This document shows positions 52,093 to 61,900 of a stretch of DNA of 64,000 bases, piece by piece. Every line of letters starts with the position of its first letter. Position 1 is the first letter of the stretch. Origin of the DNA: SCQP01 sp050747745 (GTDB lineage Bacteria; Acidobacteriota; Terriglobia; Terriglobales; SCQP01); assembly GCA_050747745.1 (NCBI GenBank), contig JBOGKM010000040.1:1-64000 (forward strand), given 5' to 3'. The notes below the pieces were generated by a model. The model worked only from the letters and a program-made list of their open reading frames with translations. It searched no databases and was not told the DNA's origin. Made by a program: the position numbers and the translations under genes.

Positions 52093-53304
52093 ATGATGCG
52101 CTGCACGCCCTGGATCGCGGGGCTGGCGCTCGTGGCAACGTCGCTTGCCGGAGCGCAAAGTTCCAAAAAATCGAACGCGAAGCCCGCCGCCGGTCCGGCG
52201 TTACAACCGTACCTGAAGGGACTGCCGACGCCGGAGCCGCCACCGCCCAAGACCACCATTGTCGAGCAAATCGTGGCGCGCATCAACGACAAGATCATCA
52301 CCACCACCGACTACAGCAACGCCAAGCAAGAGCTGGCCGAAAGCCTGCAACAGCAGGCGCAGCAAAACGGGCAGACGGTGACGGCGGTGCAGTTGGCCAA
52401 GGCAGACAAGAGCCTGCTGGCCACGCTGATCGATAATCAGCTCCTCATCCAGCGTGCCCAGGATCTGGGACTGAGCGCGGAAACGCAAACCATTTTGCAA
52501 CTGGATAAACTGCGCAAGGAGAATCACCTGGCGACCATGGAGGATTTGCAAAAGGCAGTGGAAGCGGAGGGGGAAAACTACCAGGATTACAAGCAGGAGA
52601 TCCAAAACGGCATCCTCATGAACATGGTGATCGAGCAGGACGTGGCGCCGCGCATTTCCGCGCCCGCGCCGCAGGCGATCGCCGTCTACTACAAGGCCCA
52701 CAAGGGCGAATTCGTCAACCCCGATGGGGTGCGGCTGAGTGAAATCCTGATCAAGACGGCAGGCAAGCCGGCTTTCGAGCAGAAGCGGTTGCAATCGCTC
52801 GCCGATCAGGTGCAGGAGCGAGCCGCGAAAGGCGAGGACTTCTCCAAACTGGCGCAGCGCTATTCCGATGCCTCCACCGGATCCAGCGGGGGCGATATTG
52901 GGTTTGAAAAGCGCAGCGATCTGCAGCCCGATCTGGCGAAGGTGCTGTTCGCGCTGCCGATCGGCGGGGTGACACCGGTGGAGAAGACCAGCAATGGATA
53001 CCTGATTCTTCAGGTCACAGATAAACATCAGGCGGGACAGGAAAGCCTGCAGGACGCCAAGGATCAGATTTCCGAGATTCTGTACCAGCAAAAGCTGCAG
53101 CCGGAGCTGCACACGTATCTGGACAAACTGCGTGCGGACGCCTACATCACGGTGGCGCCGGGCTACGTGGATACCGGCGCCGCGGCCGACACGGAGCGCG
53201 TGGACCTGACCAAGTTCCAGCGCGTGCTGCCCAGCGATCTGCCCAAGCAGACAGGCAAGAAGGACAACAACAGCGGCTTTAACGTAGGCGGCGGTGGCCG
53301 CTAA
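52093..53304 (+). CDS. SurA-like peptidyl-prolyl isomerase, periplasmic
   Basis: A 403-aa chaperone: signal peptide (PWIAGLALVATSLAGAQ), a SurA N-terminal helical domain (about 55-190; VARINDKIITTTDYSNAKQE, LLATLIDNQLLIQRAQDLG), and one parvulin domain (about 205-310; VRLSEILIKTAGKPAFEQKR, DFSKLAQRYSDASTGSSGGD, KTSNGYLILQVTDK). Probably helps outer-membrane protein folding. The C-terminal part ends in a low-complexity glycine run. The next gene overlaps by 11 nt. Confidence 0.9.
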   Translation: MMRCTPWIAGLALVATSLAGAQSSKKSNAKPAAGPALQPYLKGLPTPEPPPPKTTIVEQIVARINDKIITTTDYSNAKQELAESLQQQAQQNGQTVTAVQLAKADKSLLATLIDNQLLIQRAQDLGLSAETQTILQLDKLRKENHLATMEDLQKAVEAEGENYQDYKQEIQNGILMNMVIEQDVAPRISAPAPQAIAVYYKAHKGEFVNPDGVRLSEILIKTAGKPAFEQKRLQSLADQVQERAAKGEDFSKLAQRYSDASTGSSGGDIGFEKRSDLQPDLAKVLFALPIGGVTPVEKTSNGYLILQVTDKHQAGQESLQDAKDQISEILYQQKLQPELHTYLDKLRADAYITVAPGYVDTGAAADTERVDLTKFQRVLPSDLPKQTGKKDNNSGFNVGGGGR

Positions 53305-54322
53305 CAGCTTCGTGGCCGACGAGGGCAAGACGGTGTTCGTGGGCGGGCTCAAGCCGGACACGAGCATCACCTCGTCGTTCCTGGTGCTGGGCAAAGACAT
53401 CCGCCAGAAAAAAGACGGCGAGCCCTACCTGGACCTATTGCTGGGCGACCGCAGCGGACAGATCAATGCCAAGATGTGGGATGGCGTGGAGGGGGTAGCC
53501 ACCAGCTTCGCGCGCGACGATTTCTTGAAAGTGCGCGCCCAAGTCAGCGTTTACCAGAACAAGCTGCAGTTGAAAATCGAGAAGCTGCGGCGGCTGAACG
53601 ATGGCGAGGTTGCCCTTACCGACTATCTGCCCACCACCAGCGCCGACGTGGGGGCGATGTGGGCCGAGCTGCGGCAGCGCATCGCGGCCATCGGCGACCG
53701 GCATCTGCGGATGCTGCTGGAAGCGATTTTCGGCGACGAGGAAATCGCGGCGCGCTTTCGGCAGGCGCCGGCGGCAAAGGTGCTGCACCACGCCTACCTG
53801 GGCGGCCTGCTGGAACATGTGACCTCCCTGTGCCGGCTGGCGGACGGCGTGGTGCGCCATTACGGCTGGGTGCGGGCGGACCTGGTCTACACCGGGATCC
53901 TGCTGCATGATCTCGGCAAGATTGAAGAGCTACGGTATCAGCGCAGCTTTTCCTATTCCACCCCCGGACAACTGCTGGGCCACATGGTGCTGGTGTTGCG
54001 GCTGCTGCACCAAAAGCTGGCCGCGCTGCCGGAGTTTCCGCCCGAGCTGGAGGTGCTGGTCGAGCACCTGATCATCAGCCATCACGGCCATTACGAGTTC
54101 GGCTCGCCCAAGCTGCCGATGTTTCCCGAGGCGCTGCTGCTGCATCACCTCGACGATCTGGACTCGAAAATGCAGGCGATGCGCACGCAATTGGAAGAGG
54201 AAGCGGTGCTGGGAGATCCGGAATGGACCAGCTACAACCGCGCACTGGAACGTCCGCTGCTGCGCGCGGACCGGTACTGGGCGGGCGAGCGGGCGCAGCC
54301 CGCCAGCGAGGACGGGGAGTGA
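53294..54322 (+). CDS. HD-domain exoribonuclease, YhaM-like
   Basis: A 342-aa protein with an N-terminal OB-fold nucleic-acid-binding domain (about 15-95; YLDLLLGDRSGQINAKMWDG, VRAQVSVYQNKLQLKIEKLR) and a metal-dependent HD hydrolase domain (about 150-300; KVLHHAYLGGLLEHVTSLCR, GILLHDLGKIEELRYQRSFS, HLIISHHGHYEFGSPKLPMF, LLLHHLDDLDSKMQAM). This OB-HD order is typical of YhaM/CBF1-type 3'-5' exoribonucleases. GTG 53294 lies within the end of the SurA-like gene. Confidence 0.9.
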   Translation: MAANSFVADEGKTVFVGGLKPDTSITSSFLVLGKDIRQKKDGEPYLDLLLGDRSGQINAKMWDGVEGVATSFARDDFLKVRAQVSVYQNKLQLKIEKLRRLNDGEVALTDYLPTTSADVGAMWAELRQRIAAIGDRHLRMLLEAIFGDEEIAARFRQAPAAKVLHHAYLGGLLEHVTSLCRLADGVVRHYGWVRADLVYTGILLHDLGKIEELRYQRSFSYSTPGQLLGHMVLVLRLLHQKLAALPEFPPELEVLVEHLIISHHGHYEFGSPKLPMFPEALLLHHLDDLDSKMQAMRTQLEEEAVLGDPEWTSYNRALERPLLRADRYWAGERAQPASEDGE

Positions 54323-54714
54323 TGACCTCGCGCTCGGGCGGCGAACTGCCACAGCTTGAGCTCGACTGTTTAGCCGCGCTGTGGGCGCTGGGAGCTGCGC
54401 CGGTGGCGGCGGTGCGCCAGCATCTGGCCGGGCACGGCCGCAGCCTCGCCTATACCACAGTGCTGACGGTGCTCGACCGGCTGCGGCGCAAGCAAGCGGT
54501 GGCGCGCCAACGGCGCGGGCGCGCCTACGTCTATATGCCGCTGCTGAGGCGCGAACAGATACGGGAGCGCGCGCTGGATCGGCTGATTCACAATTATTTC
54601 GACTCGCGCGCCGAGCTGGGCGCATATCTACGCGGCGAAACGGCGGCTACGCCGGTGGTGCCGGTGGCTGCGCCGGCGCCGGAACCCGAGCCGGAACCGG
54701 CCTTTCTGGATTGA
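54322..54714 (+). CDS. BlaI/MecI/CopY-family transcriptional repressor
   Basis: A 130-aa winged-helix regulator. LPQLELDCLAALWALGAAPV, AAVRQHLAGHGRSLAYTTVL and TVLDRLRRKQAVARQRRGRA are the BlaI-type recognition helix and wing. In other species such proteins sense beta-lactam or metals through a partnering BlaR1 protease; no such partner is here. The start overlaps the YhaM-like stop. Its proline- and glutamate-rich end overlaps the convergent glycosyltransferase by 121 nt. Confidence 0.85.
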   Translation: MTSRSGGELPQLELDCLAALWALGAAPVAAVRQHLAGHGRSLAYTTVLTVLDRLRRKQAVARQRRGRAYVYMPLLRREQIRERALDRLIHNYFDSRAELGAYLRGETAATPVVPVAAPAPEPEPEPAFLD

Positions 54715-55427
54715 GGGAGCGCCGCCGCCGTGCCGCAGCGGTAGCGCAGCAACGTCCAAAGCGCTTCGAAGCCATCGCGGGCGCCGATCTTTTTACCTGC
54801 GGCGCGGGCGCGGTAGCGGACCGGCACTTCCTGAATGCGGATGCCGCGGCGGCGCAGCTTGGCAGTAACCTCGGGACAAAATTCGAAGCGCCGGCAGCGC
54901 AGATTGAGTTGGCGCAGCCGCTCGGTACGGAAAGCCTTGTAGGCGGTGGCCTCATCGCTGATGCCCGCCCGGTAGAGCCAGTTCGCCGCGGCGGTGAGCA
55001 CACGATTGGCGAGCCAGGCGGAGCGCCGCATGCCCAGTTCACCGCGCCCAGCTCCGGCCAGAAAGCGCGAGCCGTACACCACGTCCGCCTCGCCCGCCAG
55101 CAGGGGCGCCAGCAGGCGGCCATAATCGGCCGGATCGTACTCGAGATCACCGTCCTGAATGAGCACGATCCCGCCGCGCGCACGCGCAATGCCAGCGCGG
55201 ATGGCGGTGCCCTTGCCACCGCGGCAGGAACCATGCACCGCAGCCGTGACCGCGCCGAGCCGTGCCGCCTCCGCCACCACGGCGCGGGTGCCATCGGTCG
55301 AGCCGTCATCCACCACGATGATTTCCCGCTCGCAGCCGTACGGCAGCGGCGCCGCCCGCACCCGATCGAGCACGCGCGGCAGCGTGCGGATTTCGTTGTA
55401 CACGGGAATGATGATGGAAACCAGCAT
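54594..55427 (-). CDS. GT2-family glycosyltransferase (polyprenol-phosphate type)
   Basis: A 277-aa cytoplasmic-face transferase like dolichol/undecaprenol-phosphate mannosyltransferase. Motifs: LVSIIIPVYNEIRTLPRVLD (1-22), EIIVVDDGSTDGTRAVV, GKGTAIRAGIARARGGIVLI, QDGDLEYDPADYGRLLAPLL (DxD), VYGSRFLAGAG, then QEVPVRYRARAAGKKIGARD. There is no C-terminal transmembrane segment. The last 50 residues are a low-complexity Gly/Ala/Ser tail antisense to the BlaI-like gene. It is coupled to the membrane transferase just upstream (2-nt gap), and together they probably make a sugar-lipid donor and use it. Confidence 0.88.
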   Translation of the reverse strand: MLVSIIIPVYNEIRTLPRVLDRVRAAPLPYGCEREIIVVDDGSTDGTRAVVAEAARLGAVTAAVHGSCRGGKGTAIRAGIARARGGIVLIQDGDLEYDPADYGRLLAPLLAGEADVVYGSRFLAGAGRGELGMRRSAWLANRVLTAAANWLYRAGISDEATAYKAFRTERLRQLNLRCRRFEFCPEVTAKLRRRGIRIQEVPVRYRARAAGKKIGARDGFEALWTLLRYRCGTAAALPQSRKAGSGSGSGAGAATGTTGVAAVSPRRYAPSSARESK

Positions 55428-55429
55428 GG

Positions 55430-56755
55430 CTACGCGGACTCCTGGCGCGGCGCCGGGCGCCACAGGAAGGTTACGCAGGATGCGGCCAGCAGAATTACTT
55501 CCGGATCGATCGCCAGCCGATAGCGTGGAATCGCCTCGGTGAGGTAATAGGCGCAGGGGATCAGCAGTGGAAAGGCCGCCACAATCCACACGCCTGGCCG
55601 CCGCCTGTGCCACAACCACAACCAGCCTGCCAGCGCACCCAGGCCGCTGAGGAGATCGGCGAGCAGAACATAGCGATCCATCCCACTGAGCCGCCGCCGC
55701 TGCCACTGGCCGCGCGCCAGAACGCGCCATGGCCGCGGTGCTCCACCCGACCAGAACGCCCAAAAACGCAGCCAGGCGCGCTCGGCCGTGCGCCGCGAAT
55801 GGGCGGCCATATATTCCACGGCCGCGCGAAATTTGGCGCGCATGTATGGGATTTCGCCCTGACGGAGAAACAGCGCTCGTTGCCCGGCATCGTCCAGCGG
55901 ATGTTGCTGCCCGTGCCAGGGCACGCTTGCACCTGCATTATTACCCAGCCACAGCGCCAGCCCCAGGTCGCTGCGCACCGGCACCCAGGCGTGCAGCGTC
56001 GCGCGATTGCGCAGCGTCCAGGGGAGCACGCACAGCGCCGCCGCCGCCAGTCCCAGCACGGCGGTGCGCCACTGCCGCGCCGCCAGGAAGAACAGCACCG
56101 GCAGCACTGCCGCGAACACCGGGTTGGTCAACAACGTCAAGCCCCACAATAAGCCGAAGAGAATCCAGGGCACGGCGTTTGCGCGCCGCGGATCGGCCGC
56201 GCGCAGGCGCAGCGTGGCCCACACCAGCGTCACACCCAGCAGCGCCGAAAGACAGCCGTTCCACATGCTCTGGTAGGTGAGAAGAATAGCATTGGGATAC
56301 ACGGCCCAGATGCAGCAGGCGATCAGTCCGGCGCGGTGGCCCGCGAGTGCGCGCGCGGCCGCATAAAGGGGCAAACACACCAGCGTGGCGAAGAGGATGT
56401 TCAGGCCTACGGCGGCCACAAACGCGCCAAACGAATCGGGACCGAAGATGCGGAACACGCCCGCCAGCAGCGTGGGATAGACGGGCGCCACCCACGCGGT
56501 CGGGCCGCTGGGCACGCGCAGGGGTGAACTGAAACCCTGGCCCGTGGCCAAAGCATAGGCTACGTTGCTGCTTTCAAAGGAAAACGGCGCCAGCGCCAGC
56601 GCGCGCTCGGCATGGTGGGCGATGAAGCTCCAAGCGAAGATCAGGCGCAGCGCCGCCGTTGCTGACAGCGCCGCCCAGAAGGCCGGCACCCGGTGCGCGC
56701 CCGGCCGCGGGTGGGTCCGCCGGTCTGGAGCGAGCCGCTCTCCTGCAACGCTCAT
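55430..56755 (-). CDS. Membrane glycosyltransferase (GT39/ArnT-like, GT-C fold)
   Basis: A 441-aa multi-spanning protein with about nine to ten transmembrane helices. An early periplasmic loop holds the acidic/aromatic stretch SSNVAYALATGQGFSSPLRV, SGPTAWVAPVYPTLLAGVF, the usual first-loop motif of dolichyl/undecaprenyl-phosphate-sugar transferases. IACCIWAVYPNAILLTYQSM and PRYRLAIDPEVILLAASC are further family-type segments. It likely moves a sugar from a polyprenol donor made by the downstream GT2 enzyme to an envelope acceptor, which is unknown. Confidence 0.8.
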   Translation of the reverse strand: MSVAGERLAPDRRTHPRPGAHRVPAFWAALSATAALRLIFAWSFIAHHAERALALAPFSFESSNVAYALATGQGFSSPLRVPSGPTAWVAPVYPTLLAGVFRIFGPDSFGAFVAAVGLNILFATLVCLPLYAAARALAGHRAGLIACCIWAVYPNAILLTYQSMWNGCLSALLGVTLVWATLRLRAADPRRANAVPWILFGLLWGLTLLTNPVFAAVLPVLFFLAARQWRTAVLGLAAAALCVLPWTLRNRATLHAWVPVRSDLGLALWLGNNAGASVPWHGQQHPLDDAGQRALFLRQGEIPYMRAKFRAAVEYMAAHSRRTAERAWLRFWAFWSGGAPRPWRVLARGQWQRRRLSGMDRYVLLADLLSGLGALAGWLWLWHRRRPGVWIVAAFPLLIPCAYYLTEAIPRYRLAIDPEVILLAASCVTFLWRPAPRQESA

Positions 56756-56776
56756 CCACCCATTTTGAACGGGATC

Positions 56777-57241
56777 CTAGGCAGCCGCGCGTCCGCTAGC
56801 GGGTTGTACGCCGGCGGCGGCTTCCCGCACCTCGACCGTGTGCGTGCCTGCGATGGCGCCGGCGGCCAGGCCTGCGACCACGAAGCTGACCAGATCCACG
56901 ATGATGAACTCGGCGGTGGCCACCACCCGCAACGGCAGCATCGCGGCCAGGGCCAGGTTAAAGGTCACGCTGGCGAGCAGCGTAAGCCACAGGCCGAAGC
57001 GCACGCCTTCGACCGCGCCGCGGCCGCGATAGCCCTGCAGAAAAACGTAGGAGTAGGCGAAGCCGCCGATGATAGCCACCAGCACGAACAGCGCCAAGGC
57101 GACAGCGCCGGGCGCGGCTCGCCAGGGCATCAGCTCGCTGCTCTGCAGCGTTCCATTGATGAGCCAGTAGCCCAGGCCCTCCAGCACAAAGAGAATGACA
57201 CTGACGGCGATCCAGATTTTCCCAAACGGCATCCCTTTCAT
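56777..57241 (-). CDS. Four-helix inner-membrane protein of unknown function
   Basis: A 154-aa membrane protein with four predicted helices (IWIAVSVILFVLEGLGYWLI; VALALFVLVAIIGGFAYSYV; LWLTLLASVTFNLALAAMLP; FIIVDLVSFVVAGLAAGAIA). ATG 57241 is chosen because GGGGG precedes it within about 10 nt; an earlier frame start would run into the lnt region. No family recognised. It lies upstream of the GT39-like gene on the same strand. Confidence 0.7.
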   Translation of the reverse strand: MKGMPFGKIWIAVSVILFVLEGLGYWLINGTLQSSELMPWRAAPGAVALALFVLVAIIGGFAYSYVFLQGYRGRGAVEGVRFGLWLTLLASVTFNLALAAMLPLRVVATAEFIIVDLVSFVVAGLAAGAIAGTHTVEVREAAAGVQPASGRAAA

Positions 57242-57334
57242 GGAAAATTTCCCCCCAGCCCTGGTAGGGCACGAGACGACTGTATTGTGCTTCCAGCGGC
57301 GGCAACTTGCAAGCCTGGCGGAGGGTGCAGGATC

Positions 57335-58963
57335 ATGATGGAGGGAATGCATACCGCAGCCGTCATTCCGCCGAGGCGCGTGCAGACTCGCCGGGGTTTA
57401 GGTTCGTTTCTCCTGGGCCTGATCGCGGCGGGCCTGAGCGGCGCCGCCTTGGCGGCTCTGTTTCCCACCATCGGTTGGGATTGGATGGCGTGGTTTGCCC
57501 TCGTTCCGCTGTGGATCGTAGTCGCTCGCGCGGAAAGCGTCTGGCGGGCGCTGTGGCCGGGATACGTTGCCGGAGTAGTCTTTTTCGCCATCAGCTGCCC
57601 CTGGATCGCCACCACGGTGCATCATTACGGCGACCTCAGCCCGGCGATGGCCGGGGTGGTGTTTATCTGTTTTCTGCTGCTCATGGGCAGCTACCTGGCA
57701 CTGTTCGCGCTGCTGGGCTATGCGGTAGGCAAGGGCATAGGGCACCGGCTCTGGCCGCTGCCGTTCGTCTGGGTTGCCGTCGAGCTGTTTCGGACCTACA
57801 CGCCGATGGGCGGATTTCCATGGAATCTACTTGGCTACTCGCAGTATCAGCATGTCGGTTTCATGATGTCCACCACCATCGCCGGCGTTTACGGCGCGAG
57901 CTTCATCATCGCGCTGGCCAACACGCTGATTGCCGCGCTAGCGCTGCGCTTCTGGGCAAGCAAGCCAAGGCGCGTGAGCTGGCCCACGCGCGGCGATGCG
58001 GCGCTGGCAGTTGCCCTGGCGATCATTTTGGGCTTTGCGACACTGCCGTACCATCCCCGCACCAGCCCCATTGATCCGCTGCGCGCGCGTTTGGTACAAC
58101 CCAACACGCCTCTGGCCGCATCCTGGACCAGCGCCAGCCTGGAGCAGTTTTTACAGCATCAGTTGACGCTTTCCGATCCGGCCGGATCGCCGCCGGTGAA
58201 TCTCATTCTGTGGCCGGAACAGCCAGCGCCGCTCGAATACGCCATGCAGCCGGCCTTTCAGGCCATGACCGCCGAGATGGTTTCACGCAGTCACGCCGCC
58301 TTCCTGTTTGACCAGGTCACCTACGGGCTGACCCCGTCGGGGACACTCGACCTGAACGCGCCCCACAACTCGGCGATTCTGATCCGGCCCGATGGCACCA
58401 CGGGCGAGCACTATAACAAAATCCACCTGGTGCCGTTCGGCGAGTACGTGCCGCTGCCGGGCTGGCTACAGCGCTTTTTGGGCGCCAGCAAGCTGGTGCA
58501 GAACGTGGGCAATTTTGTGCCCGGCCACCAGTTGACGCTATTTAACGTAGCCGGGCACCGCTTCTCGGCGTTGATCTGCTACGAATCCATTTTCCCGCAA
58601 CTGGCGCGGCAGGAAACCAGGCGGGGGGCGGAATGGCTGGTGAACCTTTCCGACGACAGCTGGTACGGCCACTCCTCGGCGCAGGCGCAAGGATTAATGA
58701 TGGCGCGCACGCGCGCAATCGAAAACCATCGCTGGCTGCTGCGCGATACCGACAACGGCCTGACCGCGGTGATCGGGCCCTACGGGCGGGTGATGCGGGA
58801 GTTGGCGCGTGCGCAATCCACCTCGATCGAGTCCGGGTTTCAGCCGCTGTCGCAGCTGACCTTCTACACCCGCCACGGCGACTGGCTCGCGTACGCGTGC
58901 TGCATCCTCGTAGCCCTGCTGGGTCTGGCAGCGCTGGTGCGCCGCTGGTTGCCGCACCGGTGA
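57335..58963 (+). CDS. lnt: Apolipoprotein N-acyltransferase
   Basis: A 542-aa enzyme of lipoprotein maturation in the inner membrane. About seven transmembrane helices (with WVAVELFRTYTPMGGFPWNL, LGYSQYQH) precede a nitrilase-like catalytic domain (about 248-505). The E-K-C triad is seen in LILWPEQPAPLEY (Glu), EHYNKIHLVPFGEYVPLPGW (Lys), and ALICYESIFPQLAR (Cys); NLSDDSWYGHSSAQAQGLM is also typical. ATG 57335 has GGAGGG 9 nt upstream. It ends 3 nt from the convergent KGD stop. Confidence 0.95.
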   Translation: MMEGMHTAAVIPPRRVQTRRGLGSFLLGLIAAGLSGAALAALFPTIGWDWMAWFALVPLWIVVARAESVWRALWPGYVAGVVFFAISCPWIATTVHHYGDLSPAMAGVVFICFLLLMGSYLALFALLGYAVGKGIGHRLWPLPFVWVAVELFRTYTPMGGFPWNLLGYSQYQHVGFMMSTTIAGVYGASFIIALANTLIAALALRFWASKPRRVSWPTRGDAALAVALAIILGFATLPYHPRTSPIDPLRARLVQPNTPLAASWTSASLEQFLQHQLTLSDPAGSPPVNLILWPEQPAPLEYAMQPAFQAMTAEMVSRSHAAFLFDQVTYGLTPSGTLDLNAPHNSAILIRPDGTTGEHYNKIHLVPFGEYVPLPGWLQRFLGASKLVQNVGNFVPGHQLTLFNVAGHRFSALICYESIFPQLARQETRRGAEWLVNLSDDSWYGHSSAQAQGLMMARTRAIENHRWLLRDTDNGLTAVIGPYGRVMRELARAQSTSIESGFQPLSQLTFYTRHGDWLAYACCILVALLGLAALVRRWLPHR

Positions 58964-58966
58964 AGG

Positions 58967-61900
58967 TTATCCGAGAGCTTCGACGACCAGTGCCGCCTGC
59001 TCCTGTTGATGGCGGCGGAGCGAGCCGGTGGCGGGGCTGGGACTTTCCTTGCGGCTCACGTGCGCCAGCGCGGCGGTAGCGGCCAGCAGCGCGCGCAGGC
59101 GCGGCTCGGCGAACGACCACGCGCCCTGGTTTTCCGGCTCTTCTTGTACCCAGCAGCAGTCGCTGAGCTGAGGATAGCGCGCCAACTCGCGGCCCAATGC
59201 CTCCGCCGGGAACGGATACAACTGTTCCACGCGGATGATGGCCGGCTCGCCGGCCTGCCTAGTTTTGCGCGCCTTGGTCAGGTCGTAATAAACCTTGCCC
59301 GAGCACAGCAGCGCACGGCGCGTCTGCGCCGGCGCGAGCGCGTCACCGATCACCGGCTGGAAGCTTCCGCTGGTGAACTCGGCAAAGGGCGAGGCCACCT
59401 CGGGATGGCGCAGCAGGCTTTTGGGCGTGAGCAGCACCAGGGGGCGGCGGGGGCGCCGCAGGCCCTGATCGCGCAGCAGATGAAAATACTGCGACGCGGT
59501 GGTGCAGTTGGCGATGCGCCAGTTGTTTTCGGCCGAAAGCTGCAGGAAGCGCTCCAGCCGTGCGCTGGAATGCTCCGGACCCTGGCCTTCGAAGCCATGA
59601 GGCAGCAGCAGCGTGAGGCCGCTGGTGCGGGACCATTTGGTCTCTGACGAAGAGAGAAACTGGTCAATGATGACCTGTGCGCCGTTGGCGAAATCGCCGA
59701 ACTGGGCCTCCCAGAGCACCATCGCCGTGGCATGCGACATGGCGTAGCCGAACTCGAAGCCCATGGCCGCTTCTTCCGACAGCAGGCTATCGTAGATCTC
59801 CACCGGCCGCTGCGCGGCATCGAGATGGGCCAGCGGAATGTAGAACGCCGCGGTTTCGAAATCGTACAGGAGGGCGTGGCGCTGGCTGAAGGTGCCACGC
59901 CCGGTGTCTTGGCCGCTCAGGCGGACGGGCACGCCTTCCAGCGCCAGCGAACCCAGCGCCAGCGCCTCGGCGAGAGACCAATCCACCGCCCCGCGCGTGG
60001 CAATGGCCTGCGCCCGGCGGCTGATGAAATTTTTCAGTTTGGGATGGAGATGAAACCCGTCCGGCAGAGCCGTCAAGCGCTCGCCGATCTGCGCCAGCGT
60101 GGCCTCGGCCACGCCGGTTGCGGGGGCAAACGGCACGGCCTCGGGTTCCGGCACTGCCGGTGGCACCGGCTGCGCCGCCGCATCGCTGAGCGCCTGCCGC
60201 GTCGCCTGGCGCTCGCTGTCGGCCTCGGCTTCGCTCAGCTGCCCGGCGCGTACCAGCGCGGCAGCGTAAAGGACACGCACGGAGGGATGCTGATCAATAT
60301 TGCGGTACATGACCGGCGAGGTCAGGCTGGGATCGTCGGCCTCATTGTGCCCGTGGCGCCGATAGCAGACCATATCCACCACCACGTCTTTGCGGAACTC
60401 CCGCCGGAAGGCGTAGGCGAGCTCCATGGCCCGCACGACGGCTTCCGGATCGTCGCCGTTGACGTGGAAGATCGGCGCCTGGATGGTGCGCGCGATGTCG
60501 GTGCAATAGAGTGAGGAACGAGCACCTGCGGGGGCGGTGGTAAAGCCGATCTGGTTGTTGATGACGAAGTGCATCGTGCCGCCGGTACGATAACCGCCCA
60601 ACTGCGACAGGTTCAACGTTTCCGCCACCACGCCTTCGCCCGCCATGGCCGCATCGCCGTGAATGAGGATCGGCAACACCTGCTGGCCGCGCTCGTCGCC
60701 GGAGCGCCCGCGCAGGTCCTGGCGCGCGCGCGCGCTGCCCTCGACCACAGGATCGACCTCTTCGAGGTGGCTGGGGTTGTTGATCATCTCCACCGGCAGG
60801 CGCACGCCCTCAGGCGTAAGGTGGGCGCCGCGCGCACCGAGATGGTATTTCACATCGCCCGAGCCGTCGACGCTTTCCGGGTCCTGATCCTCGAACTTGG
60901 AAAACATCTCGTTCATGCTCAGCCCGAGCACGTTGACCAGCACGTTCAACCGTCCGCGGTGCGCCATCCCGAGCACGATTTCCTGCGCGCCATCGCGGCT
61001 GGCCAGATTCAGGAACGTGTCCAGCGCCGGAATCATCGCCTCGGCTCCCTCCAGGGAAAAGCGCTTGTGGCCGACGAAGCGCGCCTGCAGCAAGTGTTCG
61101 AGTTCCTCCGCCTGCGTGAGTTTGGCCAGTGCCCGCCGCTGCTGCCCGGCGCTCAGTCCGCGGCGAGCGGAAGGCGGTTCCATGTGCTCCTGTAGCCATT
61201 GCCGCTCTTCCGGGCGCTGCAGGTGCATGAACTCCAGCGTCAGCGTACCGCAGTAGGTGGCATGCAGCACCTGCAGAATATCCGCCAAGCTGCAGGTCGG
61301 CCCGGCGTCGGGGCCGCGCCCGGCGAGCGGGCACAAAAACTGCTCTTGCATGTCGGCCGGTCCGAGGCCGTAGTGCTGGGGTTCTAACTCGGGATGCGGC
61401 TTGGTTTCCTGCATGCCCAATGGATCCACGTGGGCCAGCAGATGGCCGCGCACGCGGAAGTTATGCACCAGTTGAAATACCGCCGCCTGCTTGCGCACCG
61501 TTTCCAGATCCGGTGCGCCAGGAGCGAAAAGCGCTGCCGGGGGCGCGGGTGCTCCGGCGCCCGCGATGGCGGGCGCCAGGCGCAGCAGGGGAGCCAGACT
61601 GATGCCCAGATCGGCGTAGATGCGCTGGTAGAAGCCGTCGGCACCGTTGAGCAGCGCGTCCACCCGCGCCAGAAAAGCGCCCGACTCGGCCCCCTGCACA
61701 ATGCGATGATCGTAGGTACACGACAGCGTGAAAGATTTGCCCACACCCAGCACCCGCAGCGTGGATTCGGCAACATGTTCAAAACCTGCCGGCCATGCCA
61801 CCACTCCGGCGGCGATGTTGGCCGCCTGTCCCGCTAACAGTCGCGGCACCGAAGCGCGCGTGCCCAGCGTGCCCGGGTTGGTCAGGCCGATGGTCGAGCC

